Source of the DNA: JANXQG01 sp963709175
GTDB lineage: Bacteria; Planctomycetota; Planctomycetia; Pirellulales; Thermoguttaceae
DNA length: 64,000 nt
NCBI GenBank assembly: GCA_963709175.1
Contig: CAVPVK010000007.1
Location: forward strand, 1,550,001 to 1,614,000
Direction: 5' to 3'
Part shown: positions 9,895 through 19,999 of the stretch, in pieces
Layout of the letters: the number at the start of each line of letters is the position of its first letter
Numbering within the stretch: position 1 is the stretch's first letter
The notes under the pieces: model-generated
Database searches by the model: none
Told to the model about the DNA's origin: nothing
The model's input: the letters and a program-made list of their open reading frames with translations, nothing else
Made by a program: the position numbers and the translations under genes

Positions 9895-9956
9895 GGGGCG
9901 CGACAATGAATCGCGTTATGCTGACGGTCGCAAGAAACCAATCGTTGTCGCGCCCC
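9895..9956. repeat. 12-bp perfect inverted repeat with 38-bp loop
   Basis: GGGGCGCGACAA (9895-9906) and its exact reverse complement (9945-9956) flank a 38-base loop, just upstream of a small membrane-protein frame. It may fold in the 5' leader of that gene or be the remains of a small mobile sequence. Confidence 0.5.
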
Positions 9957-9982
9957 GAGGCGGGGCAAAGGAAAGTTGAATT

Positions 9983-10180
9983 ATGAAAGCTGCTGTTCAG
10001 ATCATCCACGAGGGCTTTAGCTACCTGGCGTTCACCGTCGTGGTGTTGCTCTTCGTAACCATTCTCCCCGCACTTGCGTTCATGACGAGGGCCCTGATCC
10101 CAGTTGTGGCAGCCACCATCGCTATTCTCTTTGTCGCCTCGTGCGTCAGTCCTCGCATGCGGAATTGGCTGTATAGCTAG
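9983..10180 (+). CDS. Small two-helix membrane protein
   Basis: 65 residues with two hydrophobic helices ('FTVVVLLFVTILPALAF' and 'LIPVVAATIAILFVA') and short charged ends. AAAGGAAAG eight bases before the ATG is a good ribosome binding site, which is the main reason to accept it. It stands alone between the kinase operon and the Ser/Thr kinase gene. No family is recognised; a toxin-like or small membrane-modulator role is possible but unsupported. Confidence 0.45.
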   Translation: MKAAVQIIHEGFSYLAFTVVVLLFVTILPALAFMTRALIPVVAATIAILFVASCVSPRMRNWLYS

Positions 10181-10186
10181 TGCCGT

Positions 10187-10442
10187 AGTGGCCCGCGCAA
10201 TAGTCAAGTCAGTTTTGCTCCAGTATTGTTCCATGTTCATGGCTTTCGGGGGCAGCATCGAGGGAAAATCGCTCTGCAGGCGGGAACAAATCTCGAATAA
10301 GCTCCAGGATCGATCATTTGTAATCCCGCTTCTGTTCCGGGTTGGTTTTGCATGGGATGGCCATTCATGGCCATTTGGCGGCTGCGCCGCCAAATGGGCG
10401 TAAACGCCCATCAGGTTTGCCTCGGAACAAGACTGCTTCAAG
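10187..10442. repeat. Dispersed intergenic repeat, copy 1
   Basis: Two blocks, 10187-10256 and 10377-10442, recur at 14102-14172 and 14215-14277 in the same order and orientation at roughly 85-95% identity by eye; the sequence between the blocks differs. The second block holds two adjacent perfect hairpins: GGCGGC-TGC-GCCGCC (10377-10391) and ATGGGCG-TAAA-CGCCCAT (10394-10411). The copies bracket the Ser/Thr kinase gene. Confidence 0.75.
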
Positions 10443-10476
10443 AAGCTCGATCCGCCCTTGGCAACTTTTGCGCGGG

Positions 10477-13400
10477 CTAGTGCCGCAATTCGACCAGCGG
10501 CAGTTGGGCGTCGAAGGGCCAGTCACGATCGGCAAGGGCTGAGGCATCTTCCGGCGGGCGGCTTCCCGTGTCGTCCCAGTAGACCTCCACCCGGCGGCCT
10601 GCCTTCAGTTCGGTCTTGATCAGGCCAACCAGGCCGTCGTCGAGGTGCGGCGGTTTGCCTTTCGTGTTCTTGATCTGCTCGCGGGTGAATTCCAAGGGAA
10701 TGAGCTTTCCCGGCCGGCCATCCTGCGGCAGGAAGACGGCGAAGTTCCCCTTGGGCGTAAAACTGAAGAGCACCAGCGTCGAATGGGCGTCCAGCGCGCC
10801 CTTCCGCTCGTCCATCCGCGACTCGATCAAGTAATGTGCGATCTGGACCAGGTCGGTCTTGTTGCACGCTCGAACGGCCAATTCGTAATAGCGACGGAGA
10901 TAGGGGCGGACGGCGCGCCGGCCATTGAAGAGCGAGAGCAGGGAGTCGAGGTATTTCAGATCGCCATCAGCCGCTGCCGTGTCGCCATCCAAGTCCAGGT
11001 TGAGCAGTTCCTCGGCCGCGAAAAGTCGCAATTCCACGACCTCGCCGCGACTGGCGTCGTGGTAGGCCGGATCGAGCTTGAACTGATCGAGAAAACGGCG
11101 AAGCGCACTACGGCCCTCGATCGCGTTTGTGCCCGTCGCGCCCGTTCGCGCTGACGGCAAGCACCGCCTTGGCCAATTCTCGAACTAGACTCACCTTGAC
11201 GGCATCGGGTGCCGGCACGGGCCGCTTGTCGGCGTCCGATGCATTCAGCGCGTCCTCGCCGGCCTTGGTCTTGCCGCTTAGAGCCAGCACCATTGATAGT
11301 TTGTAACCGGCAACCAGGGAATCGGCCCGATTTTCCGCAGCAGTCCGCGCGGTAGCTGTAGTATTCGGCAGCCAAAGGCAGGTTGACGTTGCCGTCGGAG
11401 GCAGCGCCGCCGTAGAGTTCGCAATCGGCCAGGCGCTGCTGCGCATCCGCCAGCCACTGTCGCAAAGCGCGGCGGCACGCCGGGGGCCCTCCCTCCCGGG
11501 TCTGATGCCGGGCCTTGATCAGGGCCTCGCTGATTTGGTCGATGATTTCTTTGTAGACGCGGCGGGCGGTGCCGAGCAGGCCGCGAAATCGCATGGCCGT
11601 CGCTATGCCGATGCGATCCTGGAAAACGTAAATCGCGGCGAATGGGTCCTTCTCCTCCTGATCGGTGAAGCGGACGTGGTAGGCGGCCTGGTACTCCTTA
11701 CCGGCCTCTTCAACCTTCCATTGATACATCAGGCTTGAGGCATGCCGCTCCGCGACAAACGCCGCCAGCGGATGGTCCGGTCGAAGGATATCGTCGCTGG
11801 AAAGCAGCTTCTTGGCATAGAGGAAGCGGTTGTCTTCGTATTCTCCCGGGCTGGTCGCAGTGCTGGCGGCCACCGACCCGCGGACGACCAGCGTATTGAC
11901 GTGAAACAGCAGCGGCAGGTCCTTCGCGGACAGGGCCTCGTCCAAATACAGCTTCGCCTCCGTGACATCGCCGAGGACTTTTCCGCACAAAGCGGCCGAA
12001 TCGACGAGGCAGCGGAGGCGCATCTGGGGCTTCTTTTCAGCCGAGTAGGCCGCCATAGCCTTTTCGTAGCTCCGTCTTGCTTCGAGGGCTCGATGCCGGT
12101 CGTTCTCGACAGCGGCGATGCGATGCTCGAGCAGGGCCACGGTATGGAGATCGACGGCAGAAAGTCGGCCGCCACCATGTCCGGTTATGAACTGCTCGAG
12201 CGCCGTCTCAAGGCTTCGCGCCGACCGTCGGCCCCGACCGGCGGGAGCGGAAAGATCGGGATCGCCTCCATCTTTGTCGGCAAAGCTCTTCAGCAGGTCC
12301 AAGAGTTGCGACTGGCATGGCGAGAGGTTCCCGCGGCACCGCGCGGCCACTTCCCACAGCCACTGGTAGACATTGGCCGAGTTGGAATCGCGGTATTCGT
12401 GCGGGCGATTACCGAGCACTTCCATCGCGTCGGCCGATGAATTAACCTCTTCTGAAATCGCCTGCCGCAGGAATGGCGTCAGCCAGGGCGCTTCCTCGAA
12501 CCACCAGGGGCCATTCAGTCCCGGCAGCAGGGCCAGTTCGGCGGCGACCTCGCTCCGCTCGGCCGGTGAAAGCTCTTCCGACGGAGTGGATTTCTTCGTT
12601 GGATTGCCAGCCGGCCGCATCAACATCCAGGTGACCAGACAGGCGATCACCGCCAGCAGCGATCCGACGACCGCCAATTGCACGTTCCGGCGAAATCGTT
12701 GCCGGGCCATTCGCCGATTGCTCACGCGGCGATGGGCTGTCGAACCACCGGACCCCGTCACCAGCCGCCTGGCGGTTTCCAATCCCGGGGCCTCGGCATT
12801 GGCCTCAGCGGCGGCTATTTTCGTGGCATCAGCGGGGATGGCGGCGATCAGTTCGCCCAACTCCTCGGCATCGGCGAACTCGGCAATTGCGTCGGCCACT
12901 TCTGCCGGCGCCGCGAAGCGATCGTCCGCCGCCTTGGCCAGCATCGTTTCGTAAATCTCTTCCAAGTCCTGCGGGCAACCGCGGCAAGTACCCAGCAGCG
13001 ATGGCACGGGGGCGACGGCATGGGCCATCAGCCGCTTGCGGCCGGTGTCGAAGGCCGGATCGCCGTACGGCGGCTTGCCCGTCAGCAGAAAGAAGAGAGT
13101 ACAGCCCAGGCTGTAAATATCGGCACGAATGTCGGCCGCGGCCGGGTTCTCCCACTGTTCGGGCGCCATGTAGTCGATGGTGCCCATGGTGACTCCTGGC
13201 TGGGTCAGGCCATCGCGGGCGGGGGAATCTCCGAGGCGCTCGGCATGAAGCCTGGCCAACCCCATATCGAGAAGCTTGACCGTGGGCGTGTCGCCGTCGC
13301 GGCAGAGCATGAGGTTGGCCGGCTTGACGTCGCGGTGGACCAATTGATGCTCGTGAGCATGTTGCAGGCCGAGGGCCGCCTGGCGGATGACCTCGCAGGC

Positions 13401-14024
13401 CGCGCCGGGAGTGAGGGGGCCGCCCGGCGGCATGGTCATGCCGACGAGTTGCTGCAGATTGATGCCATCGACGAACTCCATCACTAGGAAATGGACTCCG
13501 CTCGCCTCGCCGGCGTTATAGGCCCGTACGATGTTGGGATGGTTCAATCCTCCGATGGACTGCATTTCGCGGCGGAAGCGGCTGACGGCCTGGGGGTCGT
13601 CCAGGTAGCGGCGGGGGAGGATCTTGACGGCCACCGTCTGGTCGAGATAGATCTGGCGGGCCTTATAGACGACGCCCATTCCGCCACGGCCGAGTTCCTC
13701 CAGCAACTGGTAGTCGCCCAAACGGCGGGTCTTAACGACGCGGCGGAAGACGCTTTCGATCAGGTTCGGGTTTTCCGGAAAACGGGTGCGGTAGTCTTCC
13801 ACCTGCACGAATTCGCCGGCTCGCTGGCGGACGTCGAGTTCGATTTCCAGCAATTCGCCCAGCAGGCGGTCGCGGTCGGCGACCGGGATTTGGAGGAGGA
13901 AGTCCTCGATCAGCGGCGGCTTGCCCGCCTGACAGGCTTTTTCGAACTCGTCGCACAGCCGGTCGATGTGGCCGGTCGAGGACGAGGGCGAAAGCGTGGG
14001 GTCGCGGCTTCCTTGCTGGTTCAC
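10477..14024 (-). CDS. Large Ser/Thr protein kinase (two frameshifts near the C-terminus)
   Basis: The repaired product is about 1,180 residues. After an N-terminal helical region comes a Pkinase domain from about residue 100: glycine loop 'LGRGGMGVVYKA', Lys in 'VAVKILP', catalytic 'LVHRDVKPANLML' and 'TMGTIDYMAPEQW'. The DFG motif is DMG. A membrane helix ('LAVVGSLLAVIACLVTWML') at about residue 460 separates the cytoplasmic kinase from a long TPR-like helical extracytoplasmic part. The frame breaks near 11,330 and again near 11,150; the reading continues in the other two frames down to 10477. This architecture (kinase, TM, large sensor) is abundant in planctomycetes. Substrate and signal are unknown. 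Confidence 0.8.
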
Positions 14025-14101
14025 GGGCAGTTTCCGAAGGAAAAGGGTCCATTGGTATGGTATCAGGAGCGGTAGGAGCTGTCGAGGAGCGGCAGGGCGG
14101 C

Positions 14102-14277
14102 AGTGGCCTGCGCAAAAAAGTCAAGTCAGTTTTGTTTCAGTATTGTTCCATGTTCATGGCATTCGGGGGCAGCTTCACCTCCGCCTACCCGTGCTAAAGC
14201 ACGGGCCTAATACCGGCTGCGCCGCCAAATGGGCGTAAACGCCCATCAGGTTTGCCTCGGAACAAGCCTGCTTCAAG
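14102..14277. repeat. Dispersed intergenic repeat, copy 2
   Basis: Second copy of the two-block repeat described at 10187-10442: blocks 14102-14172 and 14215-14277. Here the spacer between blocks contains a different perfect hairpin, CCCGTGC-TAAA-GCACGGG (14189-14206). The ATGGGCG-TAAA-CGCCCAT hairpin is conserved; the GC hairpin before it has lost part of its left arm. The remaining sequence to 14,430 has no gene. Confidence 0.75.
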
Positions 14278-14439
14278 GGCGCCATCCACCCACTAGCCGG
14301 CCTTGACCAAATCTGGAGATTATTCGTCGGCCGATCCTGGGAAAATGCCCGAGTACTGCGTTGACTAGTCCCGCGGCATGCGTTACACCTATGGGCAAGC
14401 TCAGGGGAGCGTTTACGGTTTGAGTAGGGATGGAAAACC

Positions 14440-15408
14440 ATGAAATATCGAGCGTTGGGCAAGACGGGGTTGCTGGTCTCGGAAATCGGCGTCGGTGCGT
14501 GGCAACTTGGGGGACCGCTGCTGCTGGACGGGAAAGTGGACGGGCACCCCGAGTTGGGACGCGAGTTCTGCATCAACCTGATCCGCTGCTGCGGCGACCT
14601 GGGGATCAACTTCATTGATACGGCCGAGCAATATGGCAATGGCGAAAGCGAACGCCGTGTCGGCGAGGCCCTCAAGGGACAGCGGGCGAATTGGATCCTA
14701 AGCACGAAGTTCGGCAACCAGGTCGGTCCCCACGGTGAACGAGTCCGTGACGCCTCGCCACAGCGCGTGCCGGTTTCGTTGGAAGGTTCGCTTCGGCGGT
14801 TGCAGACAGACTATATCGACGTCTACCTCTACCACGTCTCACCCAAGCCTGGCGAGGCCGAGGAGGTGGTCCGCTACCTCGAATCGGCCAAGCGAAAGGG
14901 CCTGGTTCGAGCCGTGGGGATCTCCACCGCCAACGTGGCCGACGTGGAGTATCTCCATGGGCTGGGATGTCTGGACGTTGTCCAGTTTCCCCATAGCATG
15001 GCCAGCCCGCCCGATCCGATCGTCGATTTCCTCGCGCGGCACGGTGTCGGCGGTGTGGTCCGCGGGGCCTTTGCCGGGGGACGACTGAGCGGCCGCTATT
15101 TTCATCAAGCGCCGCGTTTCAGTCCCGACGACATCCGCTGCGGGCGGTTCAGCGAACCACAAGCGGCCGCGGCCGAGTTCGCCCGATACTCGGTCTTTGA
15201 GGAGTTGCTCACTCCGTCTTGCGGCATGATCCAAATGGCCCTCCGCTGGCTCCTGGACGAGCCGACCAGCCATACGATCATTCCCGGTGGCAAGAGCGTC
15301 GATGACTACGTACAGGCGATTCGCGCCACGGAAATTCCGCCCTTGGCAACCGAAGTGCGGGCGAGGATCGAGGAGTTGAGGAAGCAACTCTACGTGGAGA
15401 TGGATTAA
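14440..15408 (+). CDS. Aldo/keto reductase
   Basis: 322 residues, full length for the family, starting at ATG 14440 behind GGGATGGAAAACC. It has the AKR signature: 'LGKTGLLVSEIGVGAW', 'NFIDTAEQYGNGESE' with catalytic Asp and Tyr, Lys in 'ILSTKFGNQ', and His in 'DVYLYHVSP'. The C-terminal NADPH-binding segment includes 'ALRWLLDEP' and 'IIPGGKS'. It should reduce an aldehyde or ketone using NADPH in the cytoplasm; the substrate cannot be told. It is a single gene with no obvious partner. Confidence 0.85.
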   Translation: MKYRALGKTGLLVSEIGVGAWQLGGPLLLDGKVDGHPELGREFCINLIRCCGDLGINFIDTAEQYGNGESERRVGEALKGQRANWILSTKFGNQVGPHGERVRDASPQRVPVSLEGSLRRLQTDYIDVYLYHVSPKPGEAEEVVRYLESAKRKGLVRAVGISTANVADVEYLHGLGCLDVVQFPHSMASPPDPIVDFLARHGVGGVVRGAFAGGRLSGRYFHQAPRFSPDDIRCGRFSEPQAAAAEFARYSVFEELLTPSCGMIQMALRWLLDEPTSHTIIPGGKSVDDYVQAIRATEIPPLATEVRARIEELRKQLYVEMD

Positions 15409-15677
15409 GCCGCCGCGATCGTAGTCCTGGCCTTGGCCAGCATGCCACCGGCGAAAGCCGGGTTACCAGCACCTCTTTGTCAACGAATTTCTCAAACGAA
15501 AATCAACTTTCCTCTCGCTGATTGGAACGCCCCTTGCTTCAAAATGCCCCAGTCATCGCCCGATGATCTCGTCCAATTAGTCTTTTTCGGGAATAAAGGG
15601 TTTGCGAGATTCAAGGCGGGTGGCCTGTGAAAGGGAACACGTTGAAAAGCTAATTGAGCTTCTTTGGGAGGAATATC

Positions 15678-16358
15678 ATGCAACGCCTGTTGTTATTGGT
15701 TCTTGTGATCGCTTGCCCGCTCGTGGCCATGGGGCAGATTCCTGTTGGCACCGGGACGGAAAGCAGCAACGCCGTTGTCGCCCAAGCGCCGGCCGCCGCT
15801 CCTGTGAATTCTGCTGCCCAGACGGCCGAGGGTGCGGCCTTACAGGGAACATCGCAGGTTGTAAGTGCCGCCGGGCAGTACAATCTGGCGACCTCCGCCG
15901 CTGCCATCAATGCGGCTGCGGCCCGGCACGATGAACTCCGCGATGACGTCCAAGGGGTTGAAACCTTCTGGCAGATGCGGGCCATCGGCCGCGCCGAACG
16001 CGAGGCCGAGCGCGGACCGCGGCTTACGGCCGAAGAACTGGCCCTCGTGGCACGAGCCGCCGCCCCCCGCCCCTTGACCGTCGAGCAAATCGACCGCGTG
16101 AGCGGGGAATTGCGCTGGCCCGGCCCGTTGCTGGACCCGGATTTCGAGGAGCAGCGCGTGGCTCTCGACGAATGCACGGCCCGCTGGGCCAAGTACGGCG
16201 CGCTTGATTATAATGACCAGAGTCAAGTTCGCGAGAACGTCCATAGCCTGTTTGCCGGGCTAAAGGCGCAGATCAATGTAATCCCACCCCAGGATTACGT
16301 GGCCAGCCGGTCTTTCCTGCAGAGCCTGCTGTACGCCACTACCCATACTACCTTTTGA
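15678..16358 (+). CDS. Hypothetical secreted protein
   Basis: 226 residues. GGGAGGAATATC immediately before ATG 15678 is a strong ribosome binding site and excludes the upstream in-frame ATG. A classical signal peptide ('LLLLVLVIACPLVAMGQ') is followed by an Ala/Gln-rich linker and a helical domain containing 'ELRDDVQGVETFWQMRAIGRAEREAER'-like charged helices. No family is recognised. Its stop overlaps a possible TTG start of the GH3 gene, so the two may be co-transcribed and both exported. Confidence 0.65.
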   Translation: MQRLLLLVLVIACPLVAMGQIPVGTGTESSNAVVAQAPAAAPVNSAAQTAEGAALQGTSQVVSAAGQYNLATSAAAINAAAARHDELRDDVQGVETFWQMRAIGRAEREAERGPRLTAEELALVARAAAPRPLTVEQIDRVSGELRWPGPLLDPDFEEQRVALDECTARWAKYGALDYNDQSQVRENVHSLFAGLKAQINVIPPQDYVASRSFLQSLLYATTHTTF

Positions 16359-16372
16359 CAAAGGACGACACC

Positions 16373-18595
16373 GTGCACGATCACGGCGTGGTTGCGGCGA
16401 TGGCGGCCGCATGCTGCCTGGCGGCAGCGGCGGCCCAAGGTGACATCCCTGGACCGGCGATGGATAACGCTCCTTATAAGAACGCGGAACTGGCCGTTGA
16501 GCAACGCGTAGAGGATCTCCTCGGTCGGATGACCTTGGAAGAAAAAATCGACCAATTGCACCAGAGCCTGGCGGGCGACGTCAACCCGAACAACATCGGC
16601 AAGACGCCCGAGCGATTCCAGCCGACCTACGGTTCCTGGTTGTTTAACGAGGGGACTTTATCGCTCCGCAACGCCTTGCAACGGGAGGCGGTGGAAAAGT
16701 CACGACTGGGGATTCCGGCCATATTCGGGGCCGACGTGATCCATGGTTACCGGACGATCTTCCCGATTCCGCTAGGCTCAGCTTGCTCCTGGAACCCACA
16801 TTTACTGGGACAAAGCTGTCACATGGCGGCCGTTGAGGCTTGGCATAATGGGGTGGATTGGACGTTTGCCCCGATGATCGATATTGCTATCGATCCGCGG
16901 TGGGGCCGGATTGCCGAGGGTTTTGGAGAATCGCCCTATGCGGCCAGTGTCTACTGTGCGGCGGCCGTGCGCGGTTTCCAAGGCACCCATCTGGCCGGGT
17001 CGGGGTCGATCGCCGCCTGCTTGAAGCACTTCGTGGGCTACGGCGCGGCCGAGGGCGGCCGCGACTACAGTTACACCGATATTTCGCCGCAGCGGCTTTG
17101 GGAGTTGTATCTGCCACCCTACGAGGCGGGTGTGAGGGCCGGCGCCTTGACGGTAATGAGCGGATTCAACGACCTCGACGGCACACCGATGACGGCGAAT
17201 CACTTTCTGCTGACGGACGTGCTCCGTGCGAGGTGGGGATTTCGTGGGTTCGTCGTATCCGATTGGTACGGCGTCGAGCAATTGACACTCCAGGGGTTCG
17301 CCGCCGATGACGCCGATGCCGTGCGCAAGGCGATCGATGCGGGCGTCGACATGGACATGACCGACGGCCTTTATCGCAAGCATCTCAAGGCGCTCGTGCA
17401 AAGTGGCCGCGTTTCACCGAGAACGGTGGACGAGGCCGTCCGCCGCATACTTCGCGTCAAGTTCGAATTGGGGCTTTTCGAGCATCCCTTCCGCGAGGAG
17501 GTCCCGATGGCGGAACGCTATCTGCAGCCGGAAACGTTGAAACTGGCCGAGGAGTTGGCCGCCGAGTCAATCGTGCTGTTGAAGAACGAGCACGACGTGC
17601 TGCCGATTGCCGCCACAGCGCGGCGGATCGCCCTGATCGGACCGCTGGCCAAGGACCGAGCCACGATGCTGGGCACTTGGGCTCAGCGGGGCGAAGCCGG
17701 CGATGTCGAGGACATCGGCGAGTGTCTAAGAAAAAAGGCCCCCGCAGGCGTGGTCGTGGAGAGCGTCCGCGGTTGCGATATCGATAGCCCGGATCGCCAC
17801 GGTTTCGCCGACGCGGTCCGCCTGGCCAAAACGTCGGATGTCGTGGTGCTGTGCCTGGGCGAGGCCACGGGAATGAGCGCGGAAAACGCCTCGCGATCGT
17901 CGATCAAGCTACCGGGCGTGCAGGAGGAGCTTGCCCTGGAAGTGGCGGCCGCGGGTCGGCCGCTGGTGCTCGTGCTATCAGCCGGCAGGCCGGTCGCCTT
18001 GCAGCGCATCGAGCCGAAAATGAGCGCCATTCTTGCCATCTGGCAACCGGGCACGCGGGGCGGCCAGGCGGTCGCCGACATCCTCCTGGGCCGGCGCAAT
18101 CCCTCGGGCAGGCTCTGTGTTACCTTTCCGCGAACCACGGGCCAGATACCCTTGTTTCACAACATGCGTCCGCGAGCGCGGCGGGGTAACCAAGGCGTCT
18201 ATCAAGACATCCCCACCAGCCCGCTTTATGACTTCGGACACGGACTGAGCTACACGACCTTTGCTTACGGCCCGATCAAGTTGGCCGCGCAGAGCGTCAG
18301 TCCGGGGCAGACGCTCGTGGCGGAGGTCACAGTGGCGAACACCGGCCAGCGGGACGGCCAGGAAACCGTCTTCTGGTTCGTAAGCCACCCTTACGCTTCG
18401 ATCACCCAGCCGCTCAAGGAACTCAAACATTTTGAGAAGGTCCAGATTGCAGCCGGCGCCAGCCGCACCTTCCATTTCATGATCGACCCCGAGCGCGACT
18501 TGAGCTTTCCCAATGGGAACGGAAAGCGGATTCTCGATCGCGGCCCGATCGTACTTTCTGCGGGGCCGAGCGAGGCACGCTTCGAGGTGAAGTGA
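16373..18595 (+). CDS. Glycoside hydrolase family 3 (beta-glucosidase-like), secreted
   Basis: About 740 residues. GTG 16373 has AAAGGA eight bases upstream; TTG 16355 is an alternative. An Ala-rich signal-like N-terminus precedes the GH3 N-domain: 'LLGRMTLEEKIDQLHQ', 'RWGRIAEGFGESPY', 'CLKHFVGYGAAEGGRDY' and 'GFVVSDWYGVEQL', whose Asp (about residue 297) is the nucleophile. The C-domain starts near 'SIVLLKNEHDVLPI' and ends with a fibronectin-III-like domain ('VEVTVANTGQRDGQE'-type strand, read here as VTVANTGQRDGQE). Domain order and length match BglX-type enzymes that release glucose or xylose from beta-linked oligosaccharides in the periplasm. The exact substrate is not predictable. Confidence 0.88.
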   Translation: MHDHGVVAAMAAACCLAAAAAQGDIPGPAMDNAPYKNAELAVEQRVEDLLGRMTLEEKIDQLHQSLAGDVNPNNIGKTPERFQPTYGSWLFNEGTLSLRNALQREAVEKSRLGIPAIFGADVIHGYRTIFPIPLGSACSWNPHLLGQSCHMAAVEAWHNGVDWTFAPMIDIAIDPRWGRIAEGFGESPYAASVYCAAAVRGFQGTHLAGSGSIAACLKHFVGYGAAEGGRDYSYTDISPQRLWELYLPPYEAGVRAGALTVMSGFNDLDGTPMTANHFLLTDVLRARWGFRGFVVSDWYGVEQLTLQGFAADDADAVRKAIDAGVDMDMTDGLYRKHLKALVQSGRVSPRTVDEAVRRILRVKFELGLFEHPFREEVPMAERYLQPETLKLAEELAAESIVLLKNEHDVLPIAATARRIALIGPLAKDRATMLGTWAQRGEAGDVEDIGECLRKKAPAGVVVESVRGCDIDSPDRHGFADAVRLAKTSDVVVLCLGEATGMSAENASRSSIKLPGVQEELALEVAAAGRPLVLVLSAGRPVALQRIEPKMSAILAIWQPGTRGGQAVADILLGRRNPSGRLCVTFPRTTGQIPLFHNMRPRARRGNQGVYQDIPTSPLYDFGHGLSYTTFAYGPIKLAAQSVSPGQTLVAEVTVANTGQRDGQETVFWFVSHPYASITQPLKELKHFEKVQIAAGASRTFHFMIDPERDLSFPNGNGKRILDRGPIVLSAGPSEARFEVK

Positions 18596-18678
18596 GTGAG
18601 TGGCCCGCGCGAAGAGCATTGTGCGTTCCGCGAGCGCTATACTGCTTTTGTTTCGGTCGCAGCGCGACGGGACAGCGC

Positions 18679-19938
18679 CTACTCGCGGGCAGTTTTGCTC
18701 TTGGGCAGCCGAATCTGCACGTCGTCGTACGACACTTCCCCTGTGCCGCCCAGCATGCCGATGTTGACGATGCCCTCGCGAGTGGCGGCGGGTACAGTGA
18801 CCACTCGGGTCAGCCGCTTCCAGCCGAAACTGCCATGCCAGGGCCCGATCGTCGCCTGGCCGACGGTGGCGCGGTTGTCGTCGAGGAAGAGGACCGCAAA
18901 TTGCGGGGCCTGCGCAGGAGCGATACCCGACGCCATATCCGTCCCCCGGACCATGCAAGAAAGCTCCAACTGGCGGACCTTGCGGCCGTCGATGGGAAAG
19001 CCCTGCAGAAGCCGCGAGCTGCGGCCCGGCTCCGTGTTGGAGAACGTCACGTAGTTCTTGCCCTCGGGCGCGTCGGGGCCCGTTACGACCTTCATCTGCT
19101 TGCCGTAGTACCAGCCCACCGGGTCGTGCTCGCTGCCGACGATTTCCTCGAAGCCGCCATTGACCAGGCTGGGATGCAAGGGGTCGGGTTGGATCTTGCG
19201 GATCTTCTCGGCCTCGCCGGTCATGGGCACGAAGAGCGTCGGCCGCAGGGCCTCGTTGATCAGCTTGCCGTTCTCCTTCTTCAGCAGGTGAAAGACCTGC
19301 TGGTACCGCTCGCCCACGGGGACGATCATCCGTCCCCCTTCCTTAAGCTGATCGACCAGCGGTTGCGGCACTTTTTCCGGCGAGCAGGTTACGATGATCT
19401 TGTCGAAGGGGGCTTTGTCCGGCCAGCCCAAGTAGCCGTCGCCGATCTTCACAAAGACATTGTCGTATTTCAGCCGCTTGAGCGTCTGCCGGGCGTGCTT
19501 GCCCAGGGACTCGACGATTTCGATCGTGTATACCTCCTTGACCAGCGGGCTCAGCACTGCCGCCTGGTAGCCGCTGCCGGTGCCGATTTCCAGCACGCGA
19601 TCGTCGGCTTGCGGCTGCAACTGCTCCGTCATGTAGGCCACAAGCATCGGCGAGGTGATCGTCTGGTGCTCGCCAATGGGCAGGGTCATGTCGACATATG
19701 CCAGGCCCAGCGACTTCTTGTCCTGGTGTATGAACTCGTGCCGCGGCGTGTCTCGCATGGCCCGGATCACGCGAGGGTCCGAAATGCCGGAGCCGACAAT
19801 GTCCTCGTCAACCATGCGGTTGCGGAGCTCTTCGTACGACTGGCCAGTCCGTCTTTGGGCGGCGGCTTGTTGCGGCCACGCGGCTATGACGACGATTGCC
19901 GCCAGCGGCAGACGATGTGCGAGCAGACGAATGGACAT
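18679..19938 (-). CDS. Secreted PCMT-like methyltransferase with extra C-terminal domain
   Basis: 419 residues. A signal peptide (to about 'QQAAAQ') is followed by a protein-L-isoaspartate O-methyltransferase domain: 'GSGISDPRVIRAMRDTPRHEF', the SAM-binding motif 'VLEIGTGSGYQAAVL', and 'PFDKIIVTCSPEKVP'. PCMT repairs isoaspartyl residues in aged proteins using S-adenosylmethionine. The protein is twice the usual length because residues from about 245 form a beta-rich, carbohydrate-binding-like module ('LVNGGFEEI … DPVGWYYG … VSYDDVQIRL'). An exported PCMT is odd because SAM is cytoplasmic; the domain may act before export or have another role. It is convergent with the GH3 gene. Confidence 0.8.
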   Translation of the reverse strand: MSIRLLAHRLPLAAIVVIAAWPQQAAAQRRTGQSYEELRNRMVDEDIVGSGISDPRVIRAMRDTPRHEFIHQDKKSLGLAYVDMTLPIGEHQTITSPMLVAYMTEQLQPQADDRVLEIGTGSGYQAAVLSPLVKEVYTIEIVESLGKHARQTLKRLKYDNVFVKIGDGYLGWPDKAPFDKIIVTCSPEKVPQPLVDQLKEGGRMIVPVGERYQQVFHLLKKENGKLINEALRPTLFVPMTGEAEKIRKIQPDPLHPSLVNGGFEEIVGSEHDPVGWYYGKQMKVVTGPDAPEGKNYVTFSNTEPGRSSRLLQGFPIDGRKVRQLELSCMVRGTDMASGIAPAQAPQFAVLFLDDNRATVGQATIGPWHGSFGWKRLTRVVTVPAATREGIVNIGMLGGTGEVSYDDVQIRLPKSKTARE

Positions 19939-19999
19939 GCGGAATAACCCCTATAATCGAACCAAGGAGCGCGGTCCTTGCCAACGATTCACTATAGCT

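Noticed and set aside
18592..19947. 451-codon plus-strand frame opposite the methyltransferase gene
   Set aside because: GC-rich antisense frame; the minus-strand PCMT motifs are unambiguous.
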